Assembly (NCBI GenBank): GCA_036446455.1 | Contig: JAZFSZ010000141.1 | Span: forward strand, 1-7,842 | Direction of reading: 5' to 3' | DNA length: 7,842 bases | DNA from: JAZFSZ01 sp036446455 | GTDB taxonomy: Bacteria; Pseudomonadota; Gammaproteobacteria; Acidiferrobacterales; JAJDNE01 | Part shown: positions 1-5,008 of the stretch, piece after piece | Position numbering within the stretch: position 1 is the stretch's first letter | Layout: the number at the start of each line of letters is the position of its first letter | Notes under the pieces: model-generated | What the model was told of the DNA's origin: nothing | The model's database searches: none | What the model saw: the letters and a program-made list of their open reading frames with translations, nothing else | Program-made: the position numbers and the translations under genes

Positions 1-46
1 GTGCATCCTGCACATCGTCCAGGCGTGCGCCTTCAACCGCTCGGCC
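1..46. repeat. Direct repeat copy 1 (46 bp, identical to 252-297)
   Basis: This 46-bp stretch is identical, base for base, to 252-297, so the two copies lie 251 bp apart. It may extend beyond the left edge of the window, so its true outer limit is unknown. To the right the copies diverge at once: CCCCTCTCC follows here and ACCTTTGCA follows the other. On the minus strand each copy contains a tRNA-Ser-like D-arm followed by a small hairpin with AGGAT in its loop. Confidence 0.9.
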
Positions 47-54
47 CCCTCTCC
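10..54 (-). pseudogene. tRNA-Ser-like 5' half with acceptor strand (fragment)
   Basis: This second tRNA-Ser-like fragment starts at 54 on the minus strand with GGAGAGG, the same 5' acceptor strand as the intact tRNA-Ser of this window (1731-1737). GGG replaces the usual TG junction, so the near-invariant U8 is lost. The D-arm and GGA loop then match the copy at 261-297. The 3' half is absent, at least up to the window edge. Confidence 0.4.
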
Positions 55-251
55 AATAAAATTGCTGTTTTCCCTCTTAAAACCTGCGCTGAAATTCGCC
101 TTTCAAGTGTTACCCACTTGTCGCTCCCGACGGTCGCTTTCGACTTCCTGTCTTTCGCGACACTAGTACATCCTTGTACGTCATCCTGCCTCGGTCTTTG
201 TTCCAGACACGACTCTACCGACCCCGTCCATGGGGTCGTCCCGCGACACTT

Positions 252-297
252 GTGCATCCTGCACATCGTCCAGGCGTGCGCCTTCAACCGCTCGGCC
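252..297. repeat. Direct repeat copy 2 (46 bp, identical to 1-46)
   Basis: Exact second copy of 1-46. The bases on its left side (243-251, CGCGACACT plus one base) also occur at 157-165 in front of a diverged copy of the repeat's first part at 166-188. That copy carries GTAC-ATCCTT-GTAC where this one has GTGC-ATCCT-GCAC. The stem bases changed together so that pairing is kept, which suggests the hairpin is what matters rather than the primary sequence. Confidence 0.9.
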
Positions 298-300
298 ACC
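261..300 (-). pseudogene. tRNA-Ser-like 5' half (fragment)
   Basis: On the minus strand from 300 the sequence resembles the first half of a tRNA-Ser(GGA). TG occupies positions 8-9, then comes a D-arm GCC-GAGCGGTTGAA-GGC, one G, and CACGCCTGGA, which in a real tRNA would be the anticodon stem and the loop with anticodon GGA. After GGA the match ends and the hairpin repeat begins. There is no variable arm, T-arm or 3' acceptor, so this cannot be a working tRNA. It may be a relic of a tRNA duplication or a domain of the structured RNA. Confidence 0.45.
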
Positions 301-314
301 TTTGCAGATTTTTA

Positions 315-360
315 TACCCTCGATTGACATAAATAACCTGCTCTGAGGCGCGCGAGGGTA
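315..360. repeat. Inverted repeat, 8-bp arms, 30-bp loop
   Basis: TACCCTCG (315-322) and CGAGGGTA (353-360) are perfect reverse complements. The pair lies between the end of the cyclic-nucleotide/rhodanese gene and the hairpin-rich region. On the minus strand the second arm runs into TATAAAAAT (about 309-316), which could be a -10 element for the structured region, but the best -35 at normal spacing (AGGTTA, 334-339) is poor. No U-tract follows either arm, so it is not a standard terminator. Its role is unknown. Confidence 0.4.
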
Positions 361-388
361 AACCACTCCTATGCTACAGGCAATGGTA

Positions 389-1468
389 TTAGGCCACCGC
401 ACTGTTTTCAGCGGCACCCTGCAGAGCAGACAGCCCGCCTTTCAGGGCATAACAGTCGAATCCACGCTGATTCAGCATAAAGGCTGCAATCGAGCTGCGG
501 CTACCGGTCTGGCAGTAAGCTATCAGCTTTTGGCCTGGATCCAGCTCGTTGACAGCCTGCCGAATACGGTACAAGGGAACATTTTTACTGGAACGAATCG
601 CGCCACGCCGATATTCCGCCTCCGTTCTTACGTCCAGCAGCAATGCGCCTTTCGCTAACAGCGGCTCCGCTTCTTTTTTACTCACCCATGAAATCAGAGG
701 AGCTTTTAACAGTTCAAGAAAGTCTTTTTTGTCCAGGCGCATCAGTTCACCGTCAGTGGTCATCATGATGGTGGCATTTCGGGGCGCATCTGAAATCAGC
801 GCCTCTTCTCCGAATTGATCACCTTTCGACAGCTGATTCACAATCGTGACCTTACCTTCACGATTTTTCTGCGAGACCGTGCACTTGCCCTCACGAAGCA
901 GATAGTAATAGTCACCCGGATCGCCTTGACGAATAATGACCTGTCCTGCTTTCACTGGCACCGTCTCCATGCGGGCGAACATGTCGTTCGCATTCACCGG
1001 CGGAAGCTTCTCAAAAGTCTTGCTGCGCAGGATCTGCAGCATCCAGTCCGTGTCCTCGTCGCCATCGAGCTCCACCACTTCGATGCCGCTGACCTGGTCC
1101 CATGTCAGCAAGCGATCGAGCAATTCGCTGTCGACATAGGCGACGGTCCCTTCTCCCACGAGCGTACCGGTCACCTGCCGGGGCTTTAACTGGGCCAGCG
1201 CATACCTGGCATCCTCGCTGCCGCCATCGACGAAGCGCTCGGGATTATTATTATCAGACGCTAACCGAACCTTGCCCTCAAGCAAGTAAATCGCCTGAGT
1301 GTCTGTATCTCCTTGTTTAAAAAGCACGGTTTTTGCAGAAACCTGCTCAATACGCGTTGCTGCTGCCAGCTCATTAAGGTTGTCTGGCGCCAATACATTA
1401 ATAGGTATAAGGTCCTTGAGCGCGTCCGTCGTAGCCATCAGGTCTATATCTGCTTTATTGCTTGCCAC
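389..1468 (-). CDS. Cyclic-nucleotide-binding-like / rhodanese fusion protein
   Basis: A 359-residue cytoplasmic protein of three modules. Residues about 20-120 form a degenerate cNMP-binding-type beta barrel (FKQGDTDTQAIYLLEGKVRL) without a recognisable phosphate-binding cassette. Residues about 155-255 form a second, well-kept domain (RQGDPGDYYYLLREGKCTV, then GDQFGEEALISDAPRNATI, where GE at 220-221 and R230 mark the cassette). Residues about 265-350 form a rhodanese domain with LLDVRTEAEY and the loop C319-QTGSRS, whose cysteine is the expected sulfur-accepting residue. No DNA-binding helix-turn-helix, signal peptide or membrane segment is seen. A role as a ligand-gated sulfurtransferase or phosphatase-like switch is inference. 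The start is GTG at 1468; AGGA lies about 13 bases upstream, a little far. An ATG at 1438 (residue 11) is the alternative. The gene stands alone, with the tRNA-Ser upstream on the same strand. Confidence 0.85.
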   Translation of the reverse strand: MASNKADIDLMATTDALKDLIPINVLAPDNLNELAAATRIEQVSAKTVLFKQGDTDTQAIYLLEGKVRLASDNNNPERFVDGGSEDARYALAQLKPRQVTGTLVGEGTVAYVDSELLDRLLTWDQVSGIEVVELDGDEDTDWMLQILRSKTFEKLPPVNANDMFARMETVPVKAGQVIIRQGDPGDYYYLLREGKCTVSQKNREGKVTIVNQLSKGDQFGEEALISDAPRNATIMMTTDGELMRLDKKDFLELLKAPLISWVSKKEAEPLLAKGALLLDVRTEAEYRRGAIRSSKNVPLYRIRQAVNELDPGQKLIAYCQTGSRSSIAAFMLNQRGFDCYALKGGLSALQGAAENSAVA

Positions 1469-1482
1469 CGTAATCTATTTTT

Positions 1483-1497
1483 TCCTATTCTATAGGA
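1483..1497. promoter_or_regulatory. Perfect dyad TCCTAT-TCT-ATAGGA upstream of the CNB/rhodanese gene
   Basis: Six-base perfect arms around a 3-base centre lie 15 to 29 bases upstream of the GTG start at 1468. On the minus strand the dyad includes TATAGAAT, a possible -10, and AGGA, a possible ribosome site. A second short dyad, GGTGC-TTGT-GCACC, lies next to it at 1501-1514. The pair could be an operator or a leader hairpin controlling the gene. No match to a named regulator is recognised. Confidence 0.35.
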
Positions 1498-1612
1498 GTT
1501 GGTGCTTGTGCACCCAGAGAAATTTTTCAGTGAGAAAGTTAACACTAACAAGAGAGTTCGCGAATTCACTTTCACCCTGGAAGGGGTATTTTGCAAACTA
1601 TCGGGGAAATAT

Positions 1613-1637
1613 AAAAAAAGGGACCCGATCGAGCCCA
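1613..1637 (-). terminator. Probable Rho-independent terminator of tRNA-Ser
   Basis: About 10 bases past the tRNA 3' end, the minus strand reads GGGCTCGATCGGGTCCC followed by seven T residues (1613-1619). The stem is imperfect (GGG/CCC closing pairs with an interrupted interior), but its position right after a tRNA gene and the T-tract support termination. It also separates the tRNA from the CNB/rhodanese gene downstream on the same strand. Confidence 0.5.
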
Positions 1638-1647
1638 TTATTCAATC

Positions 1648-1737
1648 TGGCGGAGAGGCAGGGATTCGAACCCTGGGACCCCCGAAAGGGTCAACGGATT
1701 TCGAATCCGCCCCGTTCGACCACTCCGGCACCTCTCC
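1648..1737 (-). tRNA. tRNA-Ser(CGA)
   Basis: A complete 90-nt class II tRNA. The 5' acceptor GGAGAGG (1731-1737) pairs with CCTCTCC (1652-1658). The discriminator is G and CCA is encoded (1648-1650). The anticodon stem GCGGA/TCCGT encloses the loop TTCGAAA, giving anticodon CGA (1701-1703), which reads UCG serine codons. The long variable arm (around TGACCCTTTCGGGGGTCC) is the hallmark of tRNA-Ser, and the T-arm is CAGGG-TTCGAAT-CCCTG. The gene lies divergent to mltF with under 100 bases between, so their control regions overlap. Antisense reading of this tRNA creates the familiar spurious peptide containing GFEPWDPRKG. Confidence 0.97.
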
Positions 1738-1748
1738 AAGGGCCGCAT

Positions 1749-1777
1749 AGCTTACGTGTAGTCACGCAGCGCGACAA
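1749..1777 (-). promoter_or_regulatory. Possible tRNA-Ser promoter
   Basis: On the minus strand TTGTCG (1772-1777) and TAAGCT (1749-1754) are separated by 17 bases, and the -10 ends 11 bases before the mature tRNA 5' end. The stretch after the -10 is G+C rich (GCGGCCC), as in stringently controlled stable-RNA promoters. Both hexamers are weak matches (4/6 and 3/6), so position is the main support. Confidence 0.3.
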
Positions 1778-1795
1778 GTCAGTAAACGTTCCGGG

Positions 1796-3188
1796 ATGGC
1801 TCAAACTGCTGTCAATCACGCCGCTGTTGATGGCCATTGGTGCGTGCAGCAACCACAGCTTAAGCAAACTTGAGGCGGTAAAAAAATCCGGTGAGTTGGT
1901 GGTTCTGACCCGGCACAGCCCGACCACATATTACGATGGTCCCGATGGTTATCTCGGCATTGAGTACGACATGGCCAAAGAATTCGCCGATCAACTGGGC
2001 GTGAAGCTGAAAATGGTAGTACCGGAACATTTTGAAGACATACTTACACTGCTGCAAAAACGCGAGGCGGACATGGCTGCAGCCGGGCTCACCGTCACCA
2101 GAGCACGGCAAAAGATCGTACGGTTTACGCCACCCTACCAACGAATTCGCCAGCAACTTGTTTATCGTCAGGGTACAAAAAAACCTAAATCGGTTGCGGA
2201 TATCGTCAATGAAGACATCATGGTTACTGCCGGCACAACCTATGTTGATCGATTGAATCAGTTCAAGAGGCGCTATAAAAATCTCGTATGGAAGGAAAGC
2301 AGGAAAGTAGATACCGACACACTAATACAAATGGTGGCTGACGGAACACTGACTTTTACCATTGCAGATTCCAATATCGTTGACACCAACCGCCCGTTGT
2401 ACCCCGATCTACGGGTGGCCTTTGATATACAGAAACGCGAACCTCTCGCCTGGGCATTTCCCCTGGGTGAAGACTCAAGCCTCTTTAATGAAGCCTCCAG
2501 ATACCAGCGTAAAATAAGGCGTAACGGCCACATCAAGGTATTGCTGGAGCGGTACTACGGCGCCACAGCAACAAACTATTTCAATATGACCTTGTACCAA
2601 TTGCGCATTATAAATGTGTTGCCAAGCTATCGACGATTATTTGAAGAAGCCGGACAAAAATACAGTATTGACTGGCGCTTGCTTGCAGCCATTGCCTACC
2701 AGGAATCTTACTGGAATCCCCGTGCAACCTCGCCGACCGGAGTGCGTGGATTGATGATGCTTACCGAAGCCACGGCCAGACAAATGGGGGTCAAGGATCG
2801 CTTGATTGCCGCACAAAGTGTCGAAGGTGGCGCCAAATATATTCGCGAAATGATTGATCGTATGCCGGAAAGTATCCAGGAACCCGATCGCAGCTGGATG
2901 GCACTGGCCTCCTACAACGTCGGCTTTCATCACCTGATGGATGCACGTGGACTTACACAAAAGCAGCGAGGTAATCCGGATAACTGGCGAGACGTCAAGC
3001 GCCGCCTGCCCCTGCTGGCGCGAGCCGCATTCTATACAAAACTGGAATACGGCTATGCACGCGGGAATGAACCGGTACGATATGTCAGTCGAATTCGGCG
3101 CTACTATGATGTCCTGACCAAACTGGACAAAAAGGTACAGGACAAACTACGTAATGACGCAATTGGATTGACCGCGCCTGCCATTTAA
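1796..3188 (+). CDS. mltF: Membrane-bound lytic murein transglycosylase F (start disrupted or non-canonical)
   Basis: MltF cleaves the MurNAc-GlcNAc bond of peptidoglycan, releasing 1,6-anhydro products, from the inner face of the outer membrane. The frame ending at TAA 3186-3188 has a lipoprotein signal (LKLLSITPLLMAIGAC, lipidated Cys at codon 1845). Then comes a periplasmic solute-binding-like domain (GELVVLTRHSPTTYY through LLERYYG, about 1887-2565) and a C-terminal SLT domain (DWRLLAAIAYQES, with the catalytic Glu codon at 2703; SPTGVRGLMMLT; ASYNVGFHH; EYGYARG). It aligns by eye with E. coli MltF throughout. The start is the problem. Between the tRNA (ends 1737) and TTG 1827 this frame has no ATG, GTG or TTG, and starting at 1827 or 1830 would lose the signal peptide. 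ATG at 1796 is out of frame by one base; dropping one G at 1798-1799 gives MLKLLSITPLLMAIGAC, an ideal signal peptide. Hence a sequence error, a recent frameshift or a rare start codon. An upstream in-frame ATG at 1299 would read through the antisense of the tRNA and is not credible. Confidence 0.9.
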
Positions 3189-3204
3189 ACCCACTCGATG
3201 CTAG

Positions 3205-3223
3205 CCCCTATGTTGCACGAAGG
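3205..3223 (+). repeat. Left terminal inverted repeat of the MITE-like element
   Basis: CCCCTATGTTGCACGAAGG, preceded by CTAG. It is perfectly complementary to the right end at 3482-3500 with no mismatch, which suggests a recent or still mobilisable insertion. Confidence 0.85.
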
Positions 3224-3481
3224 ATTCGATCTCAGGGCAAATGTGGCAAAGCAGAGTTGGGCGATCGATCGAACAAGGCCGCTCTCGGCCATCCCTGGCC
3301 TCCACGGCATTGGAACATCCTGTTCGGCACATAGCTGTAGTTATGGTTTGAGGAGGATCGCCCAAGATGCGAAGCCAGATTTGGTCTGAATCGAATAGTG
3401 TCAAACTGTAGTATCCCAACTGGGGCTGCCTACATACCTTTGAGCCATTGATTACAGTGCAAAACTTCTTCGAACCAGCCG

Positions 3482-3500
3482 CCTTCGTGCAACATAGGGG
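3482..3500 (-). repeat. Right terminal inverted repeat of the MITE-like element
   Basis: Exact reverse complement of 3205-3223, followed by CTAG (3501-3504), which supplies the stop codon of the minus-strand metallohydrolase gene. Confidence 0.85.
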
Positions 3501-4382
3501 CTAGGGCTCGGCACCCAGCAGGAATTCTGTCTCAATAGATAAATAGACATTATAGGCATTGCGACGGTTGGCCTCGAAAAACGCGGGCAGAAAGGCGAAG
3601 TCGCCCCAGTCAATTCTGTCGTATGCCTCGCCAAAGACATCTCCATTATCAACGGCAACCTGCATATGTTTACGCAAAAAAGCAAGATAATGGTAAGTTG
3701 AATCGATCACTTTGTCGGGTTGTTTGGCCAGCGGGCCATGGCCCGGGATCAAGGCGGATACCTTGATTCCCCGCATGCTATCCAGTGTTTTCATCCAGTT
3801 GCGAGTGTTGGCTTCACCGACAAAGGGAATTCGACCCTCAAAAATAATATCGCCCGAATAAAGTACATTGTCCGGCTCTACCATCATCGCCAGATCACCT
3901 TCCGAGTGGGCTCTCCCCAGTGGAGTAATTTTCAATGTGATCCCACCGAATACCAGCTCCATATCTTTCTCGACATAGACATCAGGTACGACAATTCTGG
4001 TCGTCTCGTTTACCCAGGGTGCCAGCAATTTTCGACGTGCAGCGAGGAGATTCTCTGCGATATCAGAATCAAGATAGTCGCGCGCGCCTTCCGGTGCATA
4101 AATACGCGCCCCCTGCTCCTTGAATACCTGCAATCCATACAAGTGATCGGCATGATAGTGACTCATAATCACTGCCTTAATTGGCGCGTCAGATATCTCG
4201 CGTATCTTGTGCAAAAACTTGGCTGCCAGCGAAGGTGTCCCCAGGGCATCAAACACAACGATGCCTTCCGGCGTGACAACGAACCCGGCATTGGATATAA
4301 AACCGGCATTCTCGATAGCCGTCCCGGCTTTCCCCTGAACAAAATAGGAGTGCCGGGACACCTGCACCACCTTCATGTCCAC
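3501..4382 (-). CDS. Metallo-beta-lactamase-fold metallohydrolase (SoxH / quinoprotein-relay-like)
   Basis: A 293-residue protein with a complete dinuclear metal site: H75-Y-H77-A-D79-H80 (SHYHADHLYG), H159 (GRAHSEGD), bridging D178 (LYSGDIIFEG) and H215 (LIPGHGP). These are the standard ligands of the metallo-beta-lactamase fold, so it should be an active hydrolase. The overall pattern (NAGFVVTPEGIVVFDALG, a long insert before the second histidine, RIPFVGEANTRNW) resembles the subgroup of SoxH and quinoprotein-associated metallohydrolases; that placement is from memory and tentative, and the substrate is unknown. No signal peptide is seen in this model. The start is GTG 4382, with ATG 4376 two codons on as an equal candidate; neither has a strong ribosome site. 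It lies 12 bp after the small lipoprotein gene and probably ends the gua-tadA operon. Its final C and TAG stop lie in the CTAG duplicated by the mobile element, so the C-terminus appears intact. Confidence 0.85.
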   Translation of the reverse strand: MDMKVVQVSRHSYFVQGKAGTAIENAGFISNAGFVVTPEGIVVFDALGTPSLAAKFLHKIREISDAPIKAVIMSHYHADHLYGLQVFKEQGARIYAPEGARDYLDSDIAENLLAARRKLLAPWVNETTRIVVPDVYVEKDMELVFGGITLKITPLGRAHSEGDLAMMVEPDNVLYSGDIIFEGRIPFVGEANTRNWMKTLDSMRGIKVSALIPGHGPLAKQPDKVIDSTYHYLAFLRKHMQVAVDNGDVFGEAYDRIDWGDFAFLPAFFEANRRNAYNVYLSIETEFLLGAEP

Positions 4383-4394
4383 GTCGACTGGCGC

Positions 4395-4499
4395 TTACTT
4401 GCCAACACCGGGTTCGCCTGAGTTTCTGATACCCATGCTGGTACAGGCAGGGATCGATCCCAGCAGAGCTATGCCCAGGACAATATAGGAAATTTTCAT
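4395..4499 (-). CDS. Small lipoprotein, 34 residues, unknown function
   Basis: A short gene easily missed by length cut-offs. The product begins MKISYIVLGIALLGSIPAC: Lys at position 2, a hydrophobic core, and a cysteine at 19 in IPAC, which is lipobox-like though Pro before the Ala is not ideal. A 15-residue polar tail (TSMGIRNSGEPGVGK) and TAA follow. Its ATG (4497-4499) overlaps the tadA stop TGA (4496-4498) as ATGA, the usual geometry of translational coupling, and the metallohydrolase starts 12 bp beyond its stop. Signal peptide, coupling and tight packing argue that it is real. A mature peptide of about 16 residues would be anchored to the inner or outer membrane. I recognise no named family; entericidin-type peptides are similar in size only. 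Confidence 0.65.
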   Translation of the reverse strand: MKISYIVLGIALLGSIPACTSMGIRNSGEPGVGK

Positions 4500-4954
4500 C
4501 GTCGTTGTTTGAAAAAGTCTGTTAGCAGCTCGCTGCAGCGTGCCGCCATTACATTGGATGCGATCTCTACTTGGTGATTCAGCTTTTTTGAATCCAGAAT
4601 ATTAAAAACGCTACCGGCGGCACCAGAGCGCGGGTCCGACGCACCAAATACCACCCGCGAGACTCTCGCATGAATAATAGCGCCGGCACACATCACACAG
4701 GGCTCAAGAGTGACATACAGGCTGGTATCATTTGGCAAACGGTAGTTCGATAATTTACTTGTCGCGATACGCAGGGCGATGATTTCGGCATGGGCGGTGG
4801 CGTCCTGGCTGGAAATTGGCTGGTTCCAGCCTTCACCTACTATTTTGCCTTCGTAGACCAGCAGTGCACCGACTGGCACTTCGCCCGCAGCCTCTGCCAT
4901 TTGCGCCAGCTCAATAGCACGATCCATCCAACGCTCATCGTTGTCGTTATTCAC
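4496..4954 (-). CDS. tadA: tRNA-specific adenosine deaminase
   Basis: TadA converts adenosine 34 to inosine in tRNA-Arg(ACG), letting it read CGU, CGC and CGA. The 152-residue protein has the full cytidine/deoxycytidylate deaminase zinc motif: H55-A-E57 (TAHAEIIALR), with E57 the proton shuttle, and P85-C86-V-M-C89 (LEPCVMCAGAIIHARV). VVFGASDPRSGAAGS and the C-terminal LLTDFFKQRR are typical of bacterial TadA. The GTG start at 4954 gives ERWMDRAIELA, aligning with the E. coli N-terminal EYWMRHALTLA; ATG at 4927 would cut into that helix. It lies 54 bp after guaA. That gap contains a tandem 7-mer (CCTTTAG twice, about 4987-5000) but no obvious terminator. Its stop overlaps the start of the small lipoprotein gene. 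Confidence 0.96.
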   Translation of the reverse strand: MNNDNDERWMDRAIELAQMAEAAGEVPVGALLVYEGKIVGEGWNQPISSQDATAHAEIIALRIATSKLSNYRLPNDTSLYVTLEPCVMCAGAIIHARVSRVVFGASDPRSGAAGSVFNILDSKKLNHQVEIASNVMAARCSELLTDFFKQRR

Positions 4955-5008
4955 AGCTAGATTCTCGACATGGGCTCTTTCTTAATCCTTTAGCCTTTAG
5001 CCCCAGCT

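Larger units (their letters stand above)
1..300 (-). ncRNA. Candidate structured RNA rich in GGA-loop hairpins (Csr/Rsm sponge-like)
   Basis: No convincing protein is encoded here. Read on the minus strand, the region folds by eye into a run of short perfect stems (plus-strand positions): 251-265 (loop AGGAT), 219-238 (loop ATGGAC, 7-bp stem), 199-209 (loop CTGGA), 166-179 (loop AAGGAT), 142-152 (loop AGGAA), 133-144, 120-131 (loop GGAG), 104-120, 67-83 and 1-13 (loop AGGAT). By hand count there are 13 GGA triplets in 300 bases, about half of them in hairpin loops. The hairpin at 166-179 reads GUACAAGGAUGU, matching the known CsrA consensus RUACARGGAUGU. RNAs that titrate CsrA/RsmA (CsrB, RsmZ) have this architecture. 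Against this, no good promoter or terminator bounds it, and short hairpin repeats of this kind can also be a dispersed intergenic repeat family. The limits given are those of the structured zone, not of a known transcript. Confidence 0.35.
3201..3504. mobile_element. MITE-like element with 19-bp perfect terminal inverted repeats and CTAG target duplication
   Basis: CCCCTATGTTGCACGAAGG at 3205-3223 has its exact reverse complement at 3482-3500. Both ends are flanked by CTAG (3201-3204 and 3501-3504), so the element proper is 296 bp with a 4-bp target duplication; CTAG is palindromic, so the repeat could also be read as 23 bp. The interior has no credible gene; it holds a small hairpin GGCCG-CTCT-CGGCC at 3277-3290. 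This is the form of a non-autonomous element moved in trans by a transposase elsewhere. The parent family is uncertain: a 4-bp CTAG duplication fits IS5-type targets, while ends beginning CC and 4-bp duplications also fit IS1380-type elements. It fills nearly the whole gap between the convergent mltF and metallohydrolase genes, and no separate terminator is visible for either. Confidence 0.75.

Noticed and set aside
1..300. CRISPR array
   Set aside because: Only two identical copies 251 bp apart, no short regular spacers, and no cas-like genes nearby.
1..327. Open frames across 1-417 on both strands
   Set aside because: They overlap the repeated, hairpin-rich region, carry tRNA-like and repeat sequence in translation and show no domain; no frame looks coding.
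324..352. Plus-strand promoter with TTGACA at 324-329
   Set aside because: No acceptable -10 hexamer occurs 16-18 bases downstream (GGCGCG region), and no plus-strand gene follows.
1499..1750. 83-codon plus-strand frame over the tRNA
   Set aside because: Its peptide (AGIRTLGPPKGSTDFESAP) is simply the antisense translation of tRNA-Ser.
1299..1795. Upstream extension of the mltF frame to ATG 1299
   Set aside because: It would read antisense through the CNB/rhodanese gene start and the tRNA-Ser, giving the well-known spurious tRNA-antisense peptide (GFEPWDPRKG). The lipoprotein signal marks the true N-terminus near 1800.
1810..1815. TTGACA on the minus strand as the tRNA-Ser -35 box
   Set aside because: At 17 bp spacing the -10 position reads GGAACG, and the site lies within the mltF signal peptide coding region; chance match.
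3201..3419. 72-codon minus-strand frame inside the MITE-like element
   Set aside because: It spans the element interior and ends in its terminal repeat; no transposase motif or ribosome site is visible.
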